A stretch of 64,000 nucleotides of DNA from Siphonodentalium dalli (Eukaryota; Mollusca; Scaphopoda; Gadilida; Siphonodentaliidae), in assembly GCA_032622095.1 (NCBI GenBank), contig CP136062.1:10197710-10261709 (forward strand). The letters are read 5' to 3'. The position numbers and the translations under genes were made by a program. The notes beneath the pieces were generated by a model. That model made no database searches. It was given only the letters and a program-made list of their open reading frames with translations, and had not been told where the DNA came from. Position 1 is the stretch's first letter; each line of letters opens with the position of its first letter. This document shows positions 46,580 to 59,400 of the stretch, one piece after another.

Positions 46580-47130
46580 CAGAAATTGTGGCAAATGGCC
46601 CCAAATTTGCAAGTGGCCAGCTGGGCGAGAAATTTTAGGCCAAATTTTTTTTAGGTCGAGTTCGTAAACGTAGTCCGAAGAGTGTCGAACCAGTGCTCGG
46701 TCCAATTTTTTTTAGAAAATGTGGCAAATGACCACGGGAACATACTCGGTGAAAAATAAAAAAAATTGGGCCGATAAAAATTTGGATCGAAAGTCGGAAA
46801 TGCCTCGAAATTAGGCAAAGTCTAAAAAATGTAGGGAAAATGGCCCCAATGAGTCCAAATTCTCAAGTGGCCAGCTGGGCCGAAAACTTTTTGGGTCGAG
46901 TTCGTAAAAGTTGTCTGAAAAGGCGTCGAACCTGTGCTCGGTCCGAATTTTTGGAGAAAATGACTGTGGCAAATGACCCAAAATTTGCAAGTGGCCAGCT
47001 GGGCGAGAAAGTTTGGGCCGATAATTTTTTAGGTCGAGTTCGTAAAAGTGGTCCGAAAAAGTGTCGAATCTGTGCTCGGTCCGAAATTTCGCAAATGACC
47101 ACGGGAACATACTCGGTAAAAAATAACAAA
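46580..47130. repeat. Tandem repeat of 125-255 bp units (aagtggccagctgggc)
   Basis: aagtggccagctgggc recurs near 46611, 46865 and 46989. Each is followed by ttaggtcgagttcgtaaa and gtgctcggtcc. The open frames here on both strands (up to 137 codons) come from the repeat and have no family motif. Confidence 0.8.
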
Positions 47131-48363
47131 GATTTGGGCCTTACATTACTCAGACTTGGCAAACCCACGACAGCCGGGGTTGCAATATTCTTTAGATGGC
47201 CTCTAAACATGTGGCAAGTGGATTCCGTAGATGGCATTTGCCGCCGTATCTAACATTTGTTTTCTGGTGCCTGAGATATCAAGCAACATCATTGGCATAG
47301 TCGCTATATTTCTTCACAAAATGCACACGGGAGCCAAAAAATGGACATACGGGCCTCTACTATTAATTAGAAAACTTTATAAAAATTTAATTTAAATTTG
47401 TTTTTAAATTAATATTACTTCAAAAGCAGATCAGAGTTTATATATATATTTTTAAAAATCAAACTGTTTAAAAGATCAAAATTTGCATGAATCATATACA
47501 TGAGCCTGTTTCAGATAGTGCAAGTACTGATGTGTTCACTTAGGAAGTCGATCTCGCTTAACAGACAATTTTTATAGGTGCAAAGTCGTATTACCAGTGG
47601 GTGGTACTACCGCTCCATTACTGAATTAGACTGATTATGCTATGATGTGGTCATTTGTTGAAAGAAAACTAGGATGTTCTTTATTGATTTTTATTATGTT
47701 TACCCATACCATAGTATGGTAAACATAGTGTCGATGTCCCGATTGACCACTCGTTGTTAGTCGTCCGTCTGTCTGTCCGTAGACACTTTACGCATTGTGC
47801 GATAACTCAAAATATTTTATATCTGATCGGAACCAAATTTTGTATATCAATTTCTCAGCTCAAAAAACAGATCGAGTTCAAATATGGGTTTGATCCGACT
47901 ATTTTTAACTGAGTTATGGCCCTTTAAAAAAAAAATATTCACTCATAAAAAAAAAAAAAAATTTGGTTGAATTCCTTGCTCAATTTAACAATAATAATTT
48001 TTTTTTTTTTAAACATATATTTTTTTTTAAGTTAACAAAATTTCAAAAACCAACACCATTATAACTCTGCCAAGGGTACCCGAGTCACCACATCAAATTT
48101 GTTTAAATCGATTCCAAAATCTGGTAAATTTGTTTGAAGCTACAATAAATCCAATTCACAAATTCCATCACATGCCTTTGGACTATATTATTTTCTGATG
48201 TCTCTTATGCCAATGTGCAGATAATCAGATAAAGAATGCTATGGTATCTTAATTTAAAATAAAGATTCAACAATAAACATCACATGATAAATTAACAGTA
48301 GACTTGAACATCTGTGCTGCCTTGCACAGCTGAAGATATCACTCTACAGATGGTCTGAGGTCA
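47131..48363. other. No gene; AT-rich with a short gtccgtctgtctgtccgt tract
   Basis: 47762-47781 is a GTCC/GTCT microsatellite followed by sequence in the style of the 7.4 kb repeat (gttatggccctttaaa). Poly-A and poly-T runs lie at 47929-48030. Confidence 0.45.
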
Positions 48364-49221
48364 TTACTTGCGCCAGTCCATGCTGGACGCAAGTAATGTT
48401 TTCGGTTCGGATCTTTGTCTGTCTGTCAATTCCGCGAACATGTTACGTCATACCGGAAGTACATACTGTAAATAATGGACACGCAAAATATGAAATGGTT
48501 GCATCAATTGTAATTTAAATCCACATATATACTTAATTTGCATCATCATCTGGTTTTATTTTGGTAATAAATCGTTCATAAATTAACAATATTGAATGAT
48601 TTCTTTCTGGAAACCGATCAAGACGCCATGACGTCACGATGCACATCAGGACGTCACGAGCTACATGGGTGCGCAAAACACCAGACATGATTGCGTCGAT
48701 GTCCAGACAGCTGAGACTCGTATTACACGGACTGGCTAAACCATTCCATCTGCCAACAACTTCGTGTTGTTTTATTATAAATATATATATATACTGCATG
48801 AAAACAAAAGTGGGCAATAGTACTGCCCATTAGAAGCCTATTTTATGTAACTTGAAACTCGCGGAAATGAGTTGAGATCAAGTCTAAAAGATGCGTACGG
48901 AATTGTTTTTTTTTTACGCAGAGACAGTGAGGTGCGAACATATTTCTAGAAAGTTTAAAACATTTTCGAAAGATCCTGGTGCATATAAATCATGTCCGGC
49001 CAAACAGTCGAGCGCGTGGTTCAATTGAAACACAATTGCACTGAAAAATGTGAATGTGGAAACATAGGTTATTAAAATGCCTTATTAATTAACTGGGAAA
49101 ACAAGCTTTCTCATAGATATTCTGATTCTAAGTTCCCGAAGACTGTAGATCAGTCGCTAATAGAATGTTCTCATTGACACACTATTAATCAAAGGCTAGC
49201 CAATGGCCGCGTGTCTTTTAT

Positions 49222-49620
49222 TTAACCCTTTACCCAACAGAAGGGCCCTGTGCCAATGCATTCTCTTATATATGCGAGTCGACCATAGGTCGCCTCGCAT
49301 ATATAAGAGAATGCATTGGCTTAACACATTAAAAATTATAAAATTGTTAAAGAATGTAAGAAAAAATGGTAAAAAGTGTTAAAAAAAGTTTTTTTTTAGG
49401 CCAATGCATTCTCTTATATATGCGAGGCGACCTATGGTCGACTCGCATATATAAGAGAATGCATTGGCACAGGGCTAACTGTAACTATCACAATGTGGTC
49501 AAGGAGCCGGTTCCAATGATATCCATATTTGTATGGTTCTATTGAGACAGACCGAAGATATTTTAGGCTGTTGAAGCTTTATTTGGCCGGTTTTGGCCGG
49601 TTTGTTGGGTAAAGGGTTAA
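49222..49620 (+). mobile_element. piggyBac-like MITE with two internal hairpins, copy 1
   Basis: TTAA on both sides. The ends are TTAACCCTTTACCCAACA and, inverted, TGTTGGGTAAAGGGTTAA. Inside are two strong stems built on gccaatgcattctcttatat and atgcgagtcgaccatagg, in opposite orders, separated by a poly-T rich spacer. Exactly the same length as the inverted copy at 50999-51397. Confidence 0.88.
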
Positions 49621-49621
49621 G

Positions 49622-50060
49622 GCCGTGGCTAAAGAGTGATATACCGCTCTTTAGTACCAAACGATAAAGAGCGGTATACCGCTCTTTAGCTATATATGGG
49701 CCTGACACGCTAAAGAACGATATCCCGCTCTTTAGCGTTTGGGGCTAAATACCGCTCTTCAGCATTGGCGCTAAAGAACGGTATACTGCTATTTAGTGAC
49801 AAACGCATAAGAACGGTGTAACTGTCATACACTCAAGATTGGTGTACACCGGCGGTATATACCGCAATTTAGCTATACATGGTCCTGGCGCGATAAAGAA
49901 CGGTCTTTCATTATCACCTGTACTGTAGGATATTTAGTGTCCGGCTATAAAGAGCGGTATACCGCTCTTTATCCCTCATCGCTAAAGAGCGGTATACCGT
50001 TCTGTATCCCTCAGTGCTAAAGAGGGGTATACCGCTCTTTAGCCACTCCGTTTATTTAAT
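49622..50060. repeat. Cluster of gagcggtataccgctc palindromes
   Basis: About eight to ten degenerate copies of a self-complementary word (ctaaagagcggta followed by its mirror taccgctctttag). The outer pair, gtggctaaagag on the left and ctctttagccac on the right, are inverted, so the block may be a TIR element made almost only of palindromes. Between units are short different spacers (tatatatgggcctgacac, ccctcatcg). Confidence 0.8.
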
Positions 50061-50549
50061 TGTGTCGGTATTTGTAATTTACTTTGATGGTTTTTGCCAC
50101 TAGAGTGCAATGGCATACATACTTGATGTCATTCTAGTCAAAATAATAATTTAACCCAATTGGTATATATATAATATGGCATCATCGGCAACCAATCGTG
50201 TTCACGGCCTTTATATGAACGATGTCTATATTGTTCTATAAATATGTCAAACAACTTGTACGTATTACTAAGACTAGCATTAGATTAATAGATCAACTTG
50301 AGATAACAGAGATATTCTGTCCGTACACACAACTATTTCAGCGATGGATGAATGAGATTTGATATCTAGAATTTTGTTATCGATCTCTCTCAAACGAGGG
50401 GCCAGCACCCGTGGTTCAAACTGTTGTTGGTAAGACACCGCAACACATGCCAAATGTGTGATGGGCGCAAGTATAGGCAGCTCCAGTGAGTGCATTCTAG
50501 TTATAAATATTATTGGTTAAATACAGATGCCAGCCTTCAACATAAACAC

Positions 50550-50857
50550 GGGGTCTTGGTGGCTCAATCGGTTAGGGGTACCACTGCAAGCCGTTTCGCC
50601 CTCCAGCGCTGGCGATAAGGGTTCAAATCCACATGTTTCCATCGCGGACTTTGTAACTCAAAATCGTTATCTGGTGGAGTTGCCAGTTACTCGCCGATGG
50701 CCGGTGGTTTGCTGCACATGGTTGACGAGTCTATCAGCCATTGAAATCACTGTTAGATTAGTCGCAAGTGTGCGGATTTCCTCCACCACTAAAACTGGCA
50801 ATGCCGTGATATGGCCTTAGTTGCTAAAGCGACAATAAACCCCAATCAATCAATCAA
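50550..50857 (+). mobile_element. tRNA-derived SINE with 13-bp target duplication
   Basis: A perfect direct repeat TCAACATAAACAC flanks the unit (50537-50549 and 50858-50870). The head has an A box (TGGCTCAATCGG, 50560-50571) and a B box (GGTTCAAATCC, 50620-50630) for RNA polymerase III. The body continues to gcgacaataaacc and ends in (CAAT)n. The A-B distance is longer than in a tRNA, so it is not a tRNA gene. The 97-codon frame overlapping it is incidental. The partner LINE and SINE family are not identified. Confidence 0.88.
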
Positions 50858-50998
50858 TCAACATAAACACTGCCTGTGATTTGTTGACAGCTCAGCTATA
50901 TAATTGATATTAATGGGTCAGCAGTGAGGTGGCTTATCTTGATCTGTATTGTTGGTAGAATTTGGTACATTATCATTGTAAATTTAAATTGGACTCTC

Positions 50999-51397
50999 TT
51001 AACCCTTTACCCAACAAACCGGCCAAAACCGGCCAAATAAAGCTTCAACAGCCTAAAATATCTTTGGTCTGTCTCAATAAAACCATACAAATATGGATAT
51101 CATTGGAACCGGCTCATTGACCACATTGTGATAGTTACAGTTAGCCCTGTGCCAATGCATTCTCTTATATATGCGAGTCGACCATAGGTCGCCTCGCATA
51201 TATAAGAGAATGCATTGGCCTAAAAAAAATCTTTTTTTAACACTTTTTACCATTTTTTCTTACATTCTTTAACAATTTTTAAATTTTTAATGTGTTAAGC
51301 CAATGCATTCTCTTATATATGCGAGGCGACCTATGGTCGACTCGCATATATAAGAGAATGCATTGGCACAGGGCCCTTCTGTTGGGTAAAGGGTTAA
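50999..51397 (-). mobile_element. piggyBac-like MITE with two internal hairpins, copy 2
   Basis: Reverse complement of 49222-49620, again 399 bp with both TTAAs, differing by only a few bases. A partial copy of one hairpin stands alone at 62994-63067. Confidence 0.88.
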
Positions 51398-52431
51398 CCC
51401 AAGTATTCCATGTCCAGGTCACCTTTCACGTTTAACCCAAGGCTGTGGTGGTGCAGCATTACAGATCCTTTACCAGTGCGTTCTCTTATATAAATGTGAG
51501 TGACCCATAAATTCCAATAATTTGTGTTATGTACATTTGTCTATAATAGTACATAACAGTATACCAGGTCAGTGTCAGAGTGAATAAATCCCCCCTTGCT
51601 CAAATTGATCACGATTCCATAAACTGAGTATTTCTCGTACGATAATTTCACCCGCCGATAACAATACCACGTACGTCGACTTTGACATAATCAGCTCTAA
51701 TTACAACATATGTCGTAAATGGGTAGCCTTCGGCAAATTTCTAAAACCTGTTAAAACATTATACAATGGAGTCTCGTTGCATCATAGTTATTATCGCAAA
51801 AAGCCCATTTATGAATAGTCGCTCGAATTAAGAATATATTGTGTAAAAAGATCCAGATTATCGAAACAAATAATTCATGGGAATATATTGTTAGCGGCTT
51901 TCTCTACATATGTGTAATTACGCAATCACCTATGTTGTAACAACGGGTATGGGCTTGGTAACGAAATCACACCTGTCAAGTTATAACCAATCGCGAACTG
52001 CATCGAAAAAAAATATAAAAAGCTACGGTAATTTTGGGTAGGGAGGATAGAAAACACTAGAGAGATTCAGAATTTGGAAGATTGCTGTCGGACAAGTTTA
52101 CCCGTCGGGCTGCATGCTCTGCGGTCCGGCGCGGGGTCATTATATGCTAGACAGATGTTATGTGTATATATATATATATATTGTTGCTGCTGTTACATCT
52201 GTTTATCCATGTACAAATTAAAACGACTAATTCCTCAAGATTTGTACACTTCTTCTAACCCGGAACATCTACACGGAAAATCTTCTACTGGACACGGAAC
52301 ACGCTCTACGCAACAGTCTGTGTTTCATTCTTATACAGATCCCGAAAGCTTAGAGCTTATTCCCCTTCTAAAGAGGCTCTACTACATGTCTACAAAATGT
52401 ATACTAGACACGGAACACAGCTCGACTAAAT
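51398..52431. other. No gene supported
   Basis: A 123-codon frame at 52074-52445 has a TA-microsatellite-encoded middle (CVYIYIYCCCC) and no motif. I do not call it a gene. Confidence 0.4.
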
Positions 52432-52934
52432 CAGGCACATCCTGAATTCCACTATTATAGCGATATTCCACTATTATAGCGATATTCCACTATTAAAGTG
52501 GTATTTGACCATTACCGTTTTGTTAATTTGATAAAAGAGGGATAATCCAAAATCATATTTCCCACAAATATTATTCAAAATCAGATCGGACTAACTCGAT
52601 ACAATGCATATAGTTTGTCACGGCACACGATAAGCAACTCAATTAGCATGTAATTAGTTGAAATATTGTTATAAAGGAGCGATTGAGTCATCCTGCTATT
52701 GTCATTTAGAACGGGATATATTAGTAATAGTATAATATTATTGAATATTAAAGCTGGCGCAAAAGATTGCACAACGAATTTTGTCGGAAGACTGTTCATT
52801 CGCTGCGATATTGTTATGAGTGACATTTGGCTGTGCACTGGTATGCACCGTCTCCTATTCCCGACGCAAATAAAGGAAACATGAATATGTTATAGTCAAA
52901 TATCACTATAATAGTGGAATTCAGGATGTGCCTG
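52432..52934. mobile_element. Short TIR element (CAGGCACATCCTGAATTCC)
   Basis: The left end CAGGCACATCCTGAATTCC and following actattatag is inverted at the right (ctataatagtggaattcagg atgtgcctg). The left subterminal unit gatattccactattatagc is present three times. No target duplication and no coding frame. Confidence 0.75.
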
Positions 52935-53348
52935 ACCTGGTACACTCTATAATTCAACACCAAAACTCTCGTTTATGATTCCGATCATAGTAATTTACTA
53001 TCGTCAAGGGATGGATTAACATCTGCCGATCGTGATCGGCCTCTCGTTTGATTAATAATAAATAAATTATAAATAATTAAATATAATAAATATAATAAAT
53101 ATACACAGTTATCTGATAGTTATTGGAACAATAAGTAACAAACTCTTGGCCATCACAGCCTTTATCAACGGTATAACACAGTTGTGGTCTACATGTACAT
53201 AACTACAGGCTCAAGTCACATTAATGTTCATCTCCTTAGTCGACGTATCACAAATTAACTCTCAAAGTTCAAGTTATAGGTAATCCCGCGCCGGGTTTAC
53301 GTCAGAGTGGTGACATGATGTATGCACTTATGTATGTGTGTGTGTATA
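52935..53348 (-). other. Probable 3' untranslated region of a Penelope-like element
   Basis: Lies directly downstream, on the minus strand, of the C-terminal Penelope fragment. The phrase gataaaggctgtgatggcca-agagtttgt (minus strand, about 53138-53170) resembles the Gly/Ala-rich 3' region seen after many such elements, which is an inference. The right part has a GT-rich run at 53325-53345. The exact 3' end is not determined. Confidence 0.4.
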
Positions 53349-53464
53349 TTAATACAATAAAATGTCGGGATTACTTATTTTTGCATTGACACCGTTCAGG
53401 TACATCGTCTTCAGTCTCCTAACCCAGCAATCATCCTTTACCAGTCACAACCGTTTAACTCCAT
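53349..53464 (-). pseudogene. Penelope-like element, C-terminal end of the endonuclease ORF
   Basis: On the minus strand, continuing out of the satellite, the frame reads NGVKRL, one TGA stop (53445-53447), then LVKDDCWVRRLKTMYLNGVN and AKISNPDILLY, with a stop at 53349. The pattern acidic-x-W-(I/V)-x-x-L-x-T-x(4)-G-x-N is the conserved tail of Penelope-like GIY-YIG endonucleases. The first half of the same domain lies 8.7 kb away at 62192-62314, same strand. At the boundary the sequence has gctaaatgg where the monomer has gctaatgg, one extra A that shifts the frame. Fragment only; not functional. Confidence 0.72.
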
Positions 53465-56400
53465 TTAGCTATGCATAGCACCTGTAGAGAGATCCATTAG
53501 CTATGCATAGCACCTGTAGAGAGATCCATTAGCTATGCATAGCACCTGTAGAGAGATCCATTAGCTACCGGTATGCATAGCACCTGTAGAGAGATCCATT
53601 AGCTATGCATAGCACCTGTAGAGAGATCCATTAGCTATGCATAGCACCTGTAGAGAGACCCATTAGCTATGCATAGCACCTGTAGAGAGATCCATTAGCT
53701 ATGCATATCACCTGTACAGAGATCCATTAGCTATGCATAGCACATGTACAGAGATCCATTAGCTATGCATAGCACCTGTAGAGAGATCCATTAGCTATGC
53801 ATAGCACCTGTAGAGAGATCCATTAGCTATGCATAGCACCTGTACAGAGATCCATTAGCTATGCATAGCACCTGTAGAGAGATCCATTAGCTATGCATAG
53901 CACCTGTACATAGATCCATTAGCTATGCATAGCACCTGTACAGAGATCCATTAGCTATGCATAGCACCTGTAGAGAGATCCATTAGCTATGCATAGCACA
54001 TGTACAGAGATCCATTAGCTATGCATAGCACCTGTAGAGAGATCCATTAGCTATGCATAGCACCTGTACAGAGATCCATTAGCTATGCATATCACCTGTA
54101 CAGAGATCCATTAGCTATGCATAGCACCTGTAGAGAGATCCATTAGCTATGCATAGCACCTGTACAGAGATCCATTAGCTATGCATAGCACCTGTACTAA
54201 TAGAGAGATCCATTAGCTATGCATAGCACCTGTACAGAGATCCATTAGCTATGCATAGCACCTGTAGAGAGATCCATTAGCTATGCATAGCACCTGTACA
54301 GAGATCCATTAGCTATGCATAGCACCTGTACAGAGATCCATTAGCTATGCATAGCACCTGTACAGAGATCCATTAGCTATGCATAGCACCTGTAGAGAGA
54401 TCCATTAGCTATGCATAGCACCTGTACATAGATCCATTAGCTATGCATAGCACCTGTAGAGAGATCCATTAGCTATGCATAGCACCTGTAGAGAGATCCA
54501 TTAGCTATGCATAGCACCTGTACAGAGATCCATTAGCTATGCATAGCACCTGTAGAGAGATCCATTAGCTATGCATAGCACCTGTACAGAGATCCATTAG
54601 CTATGCATAGCACCTGTACAGAGATCCATTAGCTATGCATAGCACCTGTACAGAGATCCATTAGCTATGCATAGCACCTGTACTAATAGAGAGATCCATT
54701 AGCTATGCATAGCACCTGTAGAGAGATCCATTAGCTATGCATAGCACCTGTACAGAGATCCATTAGCTATGCATAGCACCTGTACAGAGATCCATTAGCT
54801 ATGCATAGCACCTGTAGAGAGATCCATTAGCTATGCATAGCACCTGTACAGAGATCCATTAGCTATGCATAGCACCTGTACAGAGATCCATTAGCTATGC
54901 ATAGCACCTGTAGAGAGATCCATTAGCTATGCATAGCACCTGTAGAGAGATCCATTAGCTATGCATAGCACCTGTAGAGAGATCCATTAGCTATGCATAG
55001 CACCTGTAGAGAGATCCATTAGCTATGCATAGCACCTGTACTAATAGAGAGATCCATTAGCTATGCATAGCACCTGTAGAGAGATCCATTAGCTATGCAT
55101 AGCACCTGTACAGAGATCCATTAGCTATGCATAGCACCTGTAGAGAGATCCATTAGCTATGCATAGCACCTGTAGAGAGATCCATTAGCTATGCATAGCA
55201 CCTGTAGAGAGATCCATTAGCTATGCATAGCACCTGTAGAGAGATCCATTAGCTATGCATAGCACCTGTAGAGAGATCCATTAGCTATGCATAGCACCTG
55301 TAGAGAGATCCATTAGCTATGCATAGCACCTGTAGAGAGATCCATTAGCTATGCAAAGCACCTGTACAGAGATCCATTAGCTATGCATAGCACCTGTAGA
55401 GAGATCCATTAGCTATGCATAGCACCTGTAGAGAGATCCATTAGCTATGCATAGCACCTGTACAGAGATCCATTAGCTATGCATAGCACCTGTAGAGAGA
55501 TCCATTAGCTATGCATAGCACCTGTAGAGAGATCCATTAGCTATGCATAGCACCTGTACAGAGATCCATTAGCTATGCATAGCACCTGTAGAGAGATCCA
55601 TTAGCTATGAATAGCACCTGTACTAGTAGAGAGATCCATTAGCTATGCATAGCACCTGTAGAGAGATCCATTAGCTATGCATAGCACCTGTACAGAGATC
55701 CATTAGCTATGCATAGCACCTGTACATAGACCCATTAGCTATGCATAGCACCTGTACAGAGATCCATTAGCTATGCATAGCACCTGTACAGAGATCCATT
55801 AGCTATGCATAGCACCTGTACAGAGATCCATTAGCTATGCATAGCACCTGTAGAGAGATCCATTAGCTATGCATAGCACCTGTACATAGATCCATTAGCT
55901 ATGCATAGCACCTGTAGAGAGATCCATTAGCTATGCATAGCACCTGTACAGAGATCCATTAGCTATGCATAGCACCTGTACAGAGATCCATTAGCTATGC
56001 ATAGCACCTGTAGAGAGATCCATTAGCTATGCATAGCACCTGTACAGAGATCCATTAGCTATGCATAGCACCTGTACATAGATCCATTAGCTATGCATAG
56101 CACCTGTAGAGAGATCCATTAGCTATGCATAGCACCTGTAGAGAGATCCATTAGCTATGCATAGCACCTGTAGAGAGATCCATTAGCTATGCATAGCACC
56201 TGTACAGAGATCCATTAGCTATGCATAGCACCTGTACATAGATCCATTAGCTATGCATAGCACCTGTACAGAGATCCATTAGCTATGCATAGCACCTGTA
56301 CAGAGATCCATTAGCTATGCATAGCACCTGTACAGAGATCCATTAGCTATGCATAGCACCTGTAGAGAGATCCATTAGCTATGCATAGCACCTGTACAGA

Positions 56401-59400
56401 GATCCATTAGCTATGCATAGCACCTGTAGAGAGATCCATTAGCTATGCATAGCACCTGTAGAGAGATCCATTAGCTATGCATAGCACCTGTACAGAGATC
56501 CATTAGCTATGCATAGCACCTGTAGAGAGATCCATTAGCTATGCATAGCACCTGTACATAGATCCATTAGCTATGCATAGCACCTGTAGAGAGATCCATT
56601 AGCTATGCATAGCACCTGTAGAGAGATCCATTAGCTATGCATAGCACCTGTACAGAGATCCATTAGCTATGCATAGCACCTGTAGAGAGATCCATTAGCT
56701 ATGCATAGCACCTGTACAGAGATCCATTAGCTATGCATAGCACCTGTACAGAGATCCATTAGCTATGCATAGCACCTGTACAGAGATCCATTAGCTATGC
56801 ATAGCACCTGTACTAATAGAGAGATCCATTAGCTATGCATAGCACCTGTAGAGAGATCCATTAGCTATGCATAGCACCTGTACAGAGATCCATTAGCTAT
56901 GCATAGCACCTGTACAGAGATCCATTAGCTATGCATAGCACCTGTAGAGAGATCCATTAGCTATGCATAGCACCTGTACAGAGATCCATTAGCTATGCAT
57001 AGCACCTGTACAGAGATCCATTAGCTATGCATAGCACCTGTAGAGAGATCCATTAGCTATGCATAGCACCTGTAGAGAGATCCATTAGCTATGCATAGCA
57101 CCTGTAGAGAGATCCATTAGCTATGCATAGCACCTGTAGAGAGATCCATTAGCTATGCATAGCACCTGTACTAATAGAGAGATCCATTAGCTATGCATAG
57201 CACCTGTAGAGAGATCCATTAGCTATGCATAGCACCTGTACTAATAGAGAGATCCATTAGCTATGCATAGCACCTGTAGAGAGATCCATTAGCTATGCAT
57301 AGCACCTGTAGAGAGATCCATTAGCTATGCATAGCACCTGTACAGAGATCCATTAGCTATGCATAGCACCTGTAGAGAGATCCATTAGCTATGCATAGCA
57401 CCTGTAGAGAGATCCATTAGCTATGCATAGCACCTGTAGAGAGATCCATTAGCTATGCATAGCACCTGTAGAGAGATCCATTAGCTATGCATAGCACCTG
57501 TACTAATAGAGAGATCCATTAGCTATGCATAGCACCTGTAGAGAGATCCATTAGCTATGCATAGCACCTGTACAGAGATCCATTAGCTATGCATAGCACC
57601 TGTAGAGAGATCCATTAGCTATGCATAGCACCTGTAGAGAGATCCATTAGCTATGCATAGCACCTGTAGAGAGATCCATTAGCTATGCATAGCACCTGTA
57701 GAGAGATCCATTAGCTATGCATAGCACCTGTAGAGAGATCCATTAGCTATGCATAGCACCTGTAGAGAGATCCATTAGCTATGCATAGCACCTGTAGAGA
57801 GATCCATTAGCTATGCAAAGCACCTGTACAGAGATCCATTAGCTATGCATAGCACCTGTAGAGAGATCCATTAGCTATGCATAGCACCTGTAGAGAGATC
57901 CATTAGCTATGCATAGCACCTGTACAGAGATCCATTAGCTATGCATAGCACCTGTAGAGAGATCCATTAGCTATGCATAGCACCTGTAGAGAGATCCATT
58001 AGCTATGCATAGCACCTGTACAGAGATCCATTAGCTATGCATAGCACCTGTAGAGAGATCCATTAGCTATGAATAGCACCTGTACTAGTAGAGAGATCCA
58101 TTAGCTATGCATAGCACCTGTAGAGAGATCCATTAGCTATGCATAGCACCTGTACAGAGATCCATTAGCTATGCATAGCACCTGTACATAGACCCATTAG
58201 CTATGCATAGCACCTGTACAGAGATCCATTAGCTATGCATAGCACCTGTACAGAGATCCATTAGCTATGCATAGCACCTGTACAGAGATCCATTAGCTAT
58301 GCATAGCACCTGTAGAGAGATCCATTAGCTATGCATAGCACCTGTACATAGATCCATTAGCTATGCATAGCACCTGTAGAGAGATCCATTAGCTATGCAT
58401 AGCACCTGTACAGAGATCCATTAGCTATGCATAGCACCTGTACAGAGATCCATTAGCTATGCATAGCACCTGTAGAGAGATCCATTAGCTATGCATAGCA
58501 CCTGTACAGAGATCCATTAGCTATGCATAGCACCTGTACATAGATCCATTAGCTATGCATAGCACCTGTAGAGAGATCCATTAGCTATGCATAGCACCTG
58601 TAGAGAGATCCATTAGCTATGCATAGCACCTGTAGAGAGATCCATTAGCTATGCATAGCACCTGTACAGAGATCCATTAGCTATGCATAGCACCTGTACA
58701 TAGATCCATTAGCTATGCATAGCACCTGTACAGAGATCCATTAGCTATGCATAGCACCTGTACAGAGATCCATTAGCTATGCATAGCACCTGTACAGAGA
58801 TCCATTAGCTATGCATAGCACCTGTAGAGAGATCCATTAGCTATGCATAGCACCTGTACAGAGATCCATTAGCTATGCATAGCACCTGTAGAGAGATCCA
58901 TTAGCTATGCATAGCACCTGTAGAGAGATCCATTAGCTATGCATAGCACCTGTACAGAGATCCATTAGCTATGCATAGCACCTGTAGAGAGATCCATTAG
59001 CTATGCATAGCACCTGTACATAGATCCATTAGCTATGCATAGCACCTGTAGAGAGATCCATTAGCTATGCATAGCACCTGTAGAGAGATCCATTAGCTAT
59101 GCATAGCACCTGTACAGAGATCCATTAGCTATGCATAGCACCTGTAGAGAGATCCATTAGCTATGCATAGCACCTGTACAGAGATCCATTAGCTATGCAT
59201 AGCACCTGTACAGAGATCCATTAGCTATGCATAGCACCTGTACAGAGATCCATTAGCTATGCATAGCACCTGTACTAATAGAGAGATCCATTAGCTATGC
59301 ATAGCACCTGTAGAGAGATCCATTAGCTATGCATAGCACCTGTACAGAGATCCATTAGCTATGCATAGCACCTGTACAGAGATCCATTAGCTATGCATAG

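Larger units (their letters stand above)
48364..50515 (-). repeat. Large dispersed repeat, copy 2 (split by insertions)
   Basis: 48364-48640 and 50280-50515 are the reverse complement of 9380-9700 and 8620-8880. The intervening sequence includes the 399-bp TTAA element and the palindrome cluster. The boundary hairpin acttgcgccagtccatgctg is at 48368. Confidence 0.7.

Noticed and set aside
46840-47253. Open frames of 124-137 codons on both strands
   Set aside because: They coincide with a tandem repeat whose units preserve the frame by chance on both strands, and they have no protein motif.
50550-50640. A true tRNA gene
   Set aside because: The A and B boxes are too far apart and no acceptor stem or anticodon arm can be folded; the unit continues into a SINE body with a (CAAT)n tail.
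50527-50820. 97-codon frame
   Set aside because: It lies over the tRNA-derived SINE; the A box, B box and target duplication explain the sequence better.
52074-52445. 123-codon frame with a hydrophobic centre
   Set aside because: The centre is a TA and TGC/TGT microsatellite translation, and the rest has no recognisable family.
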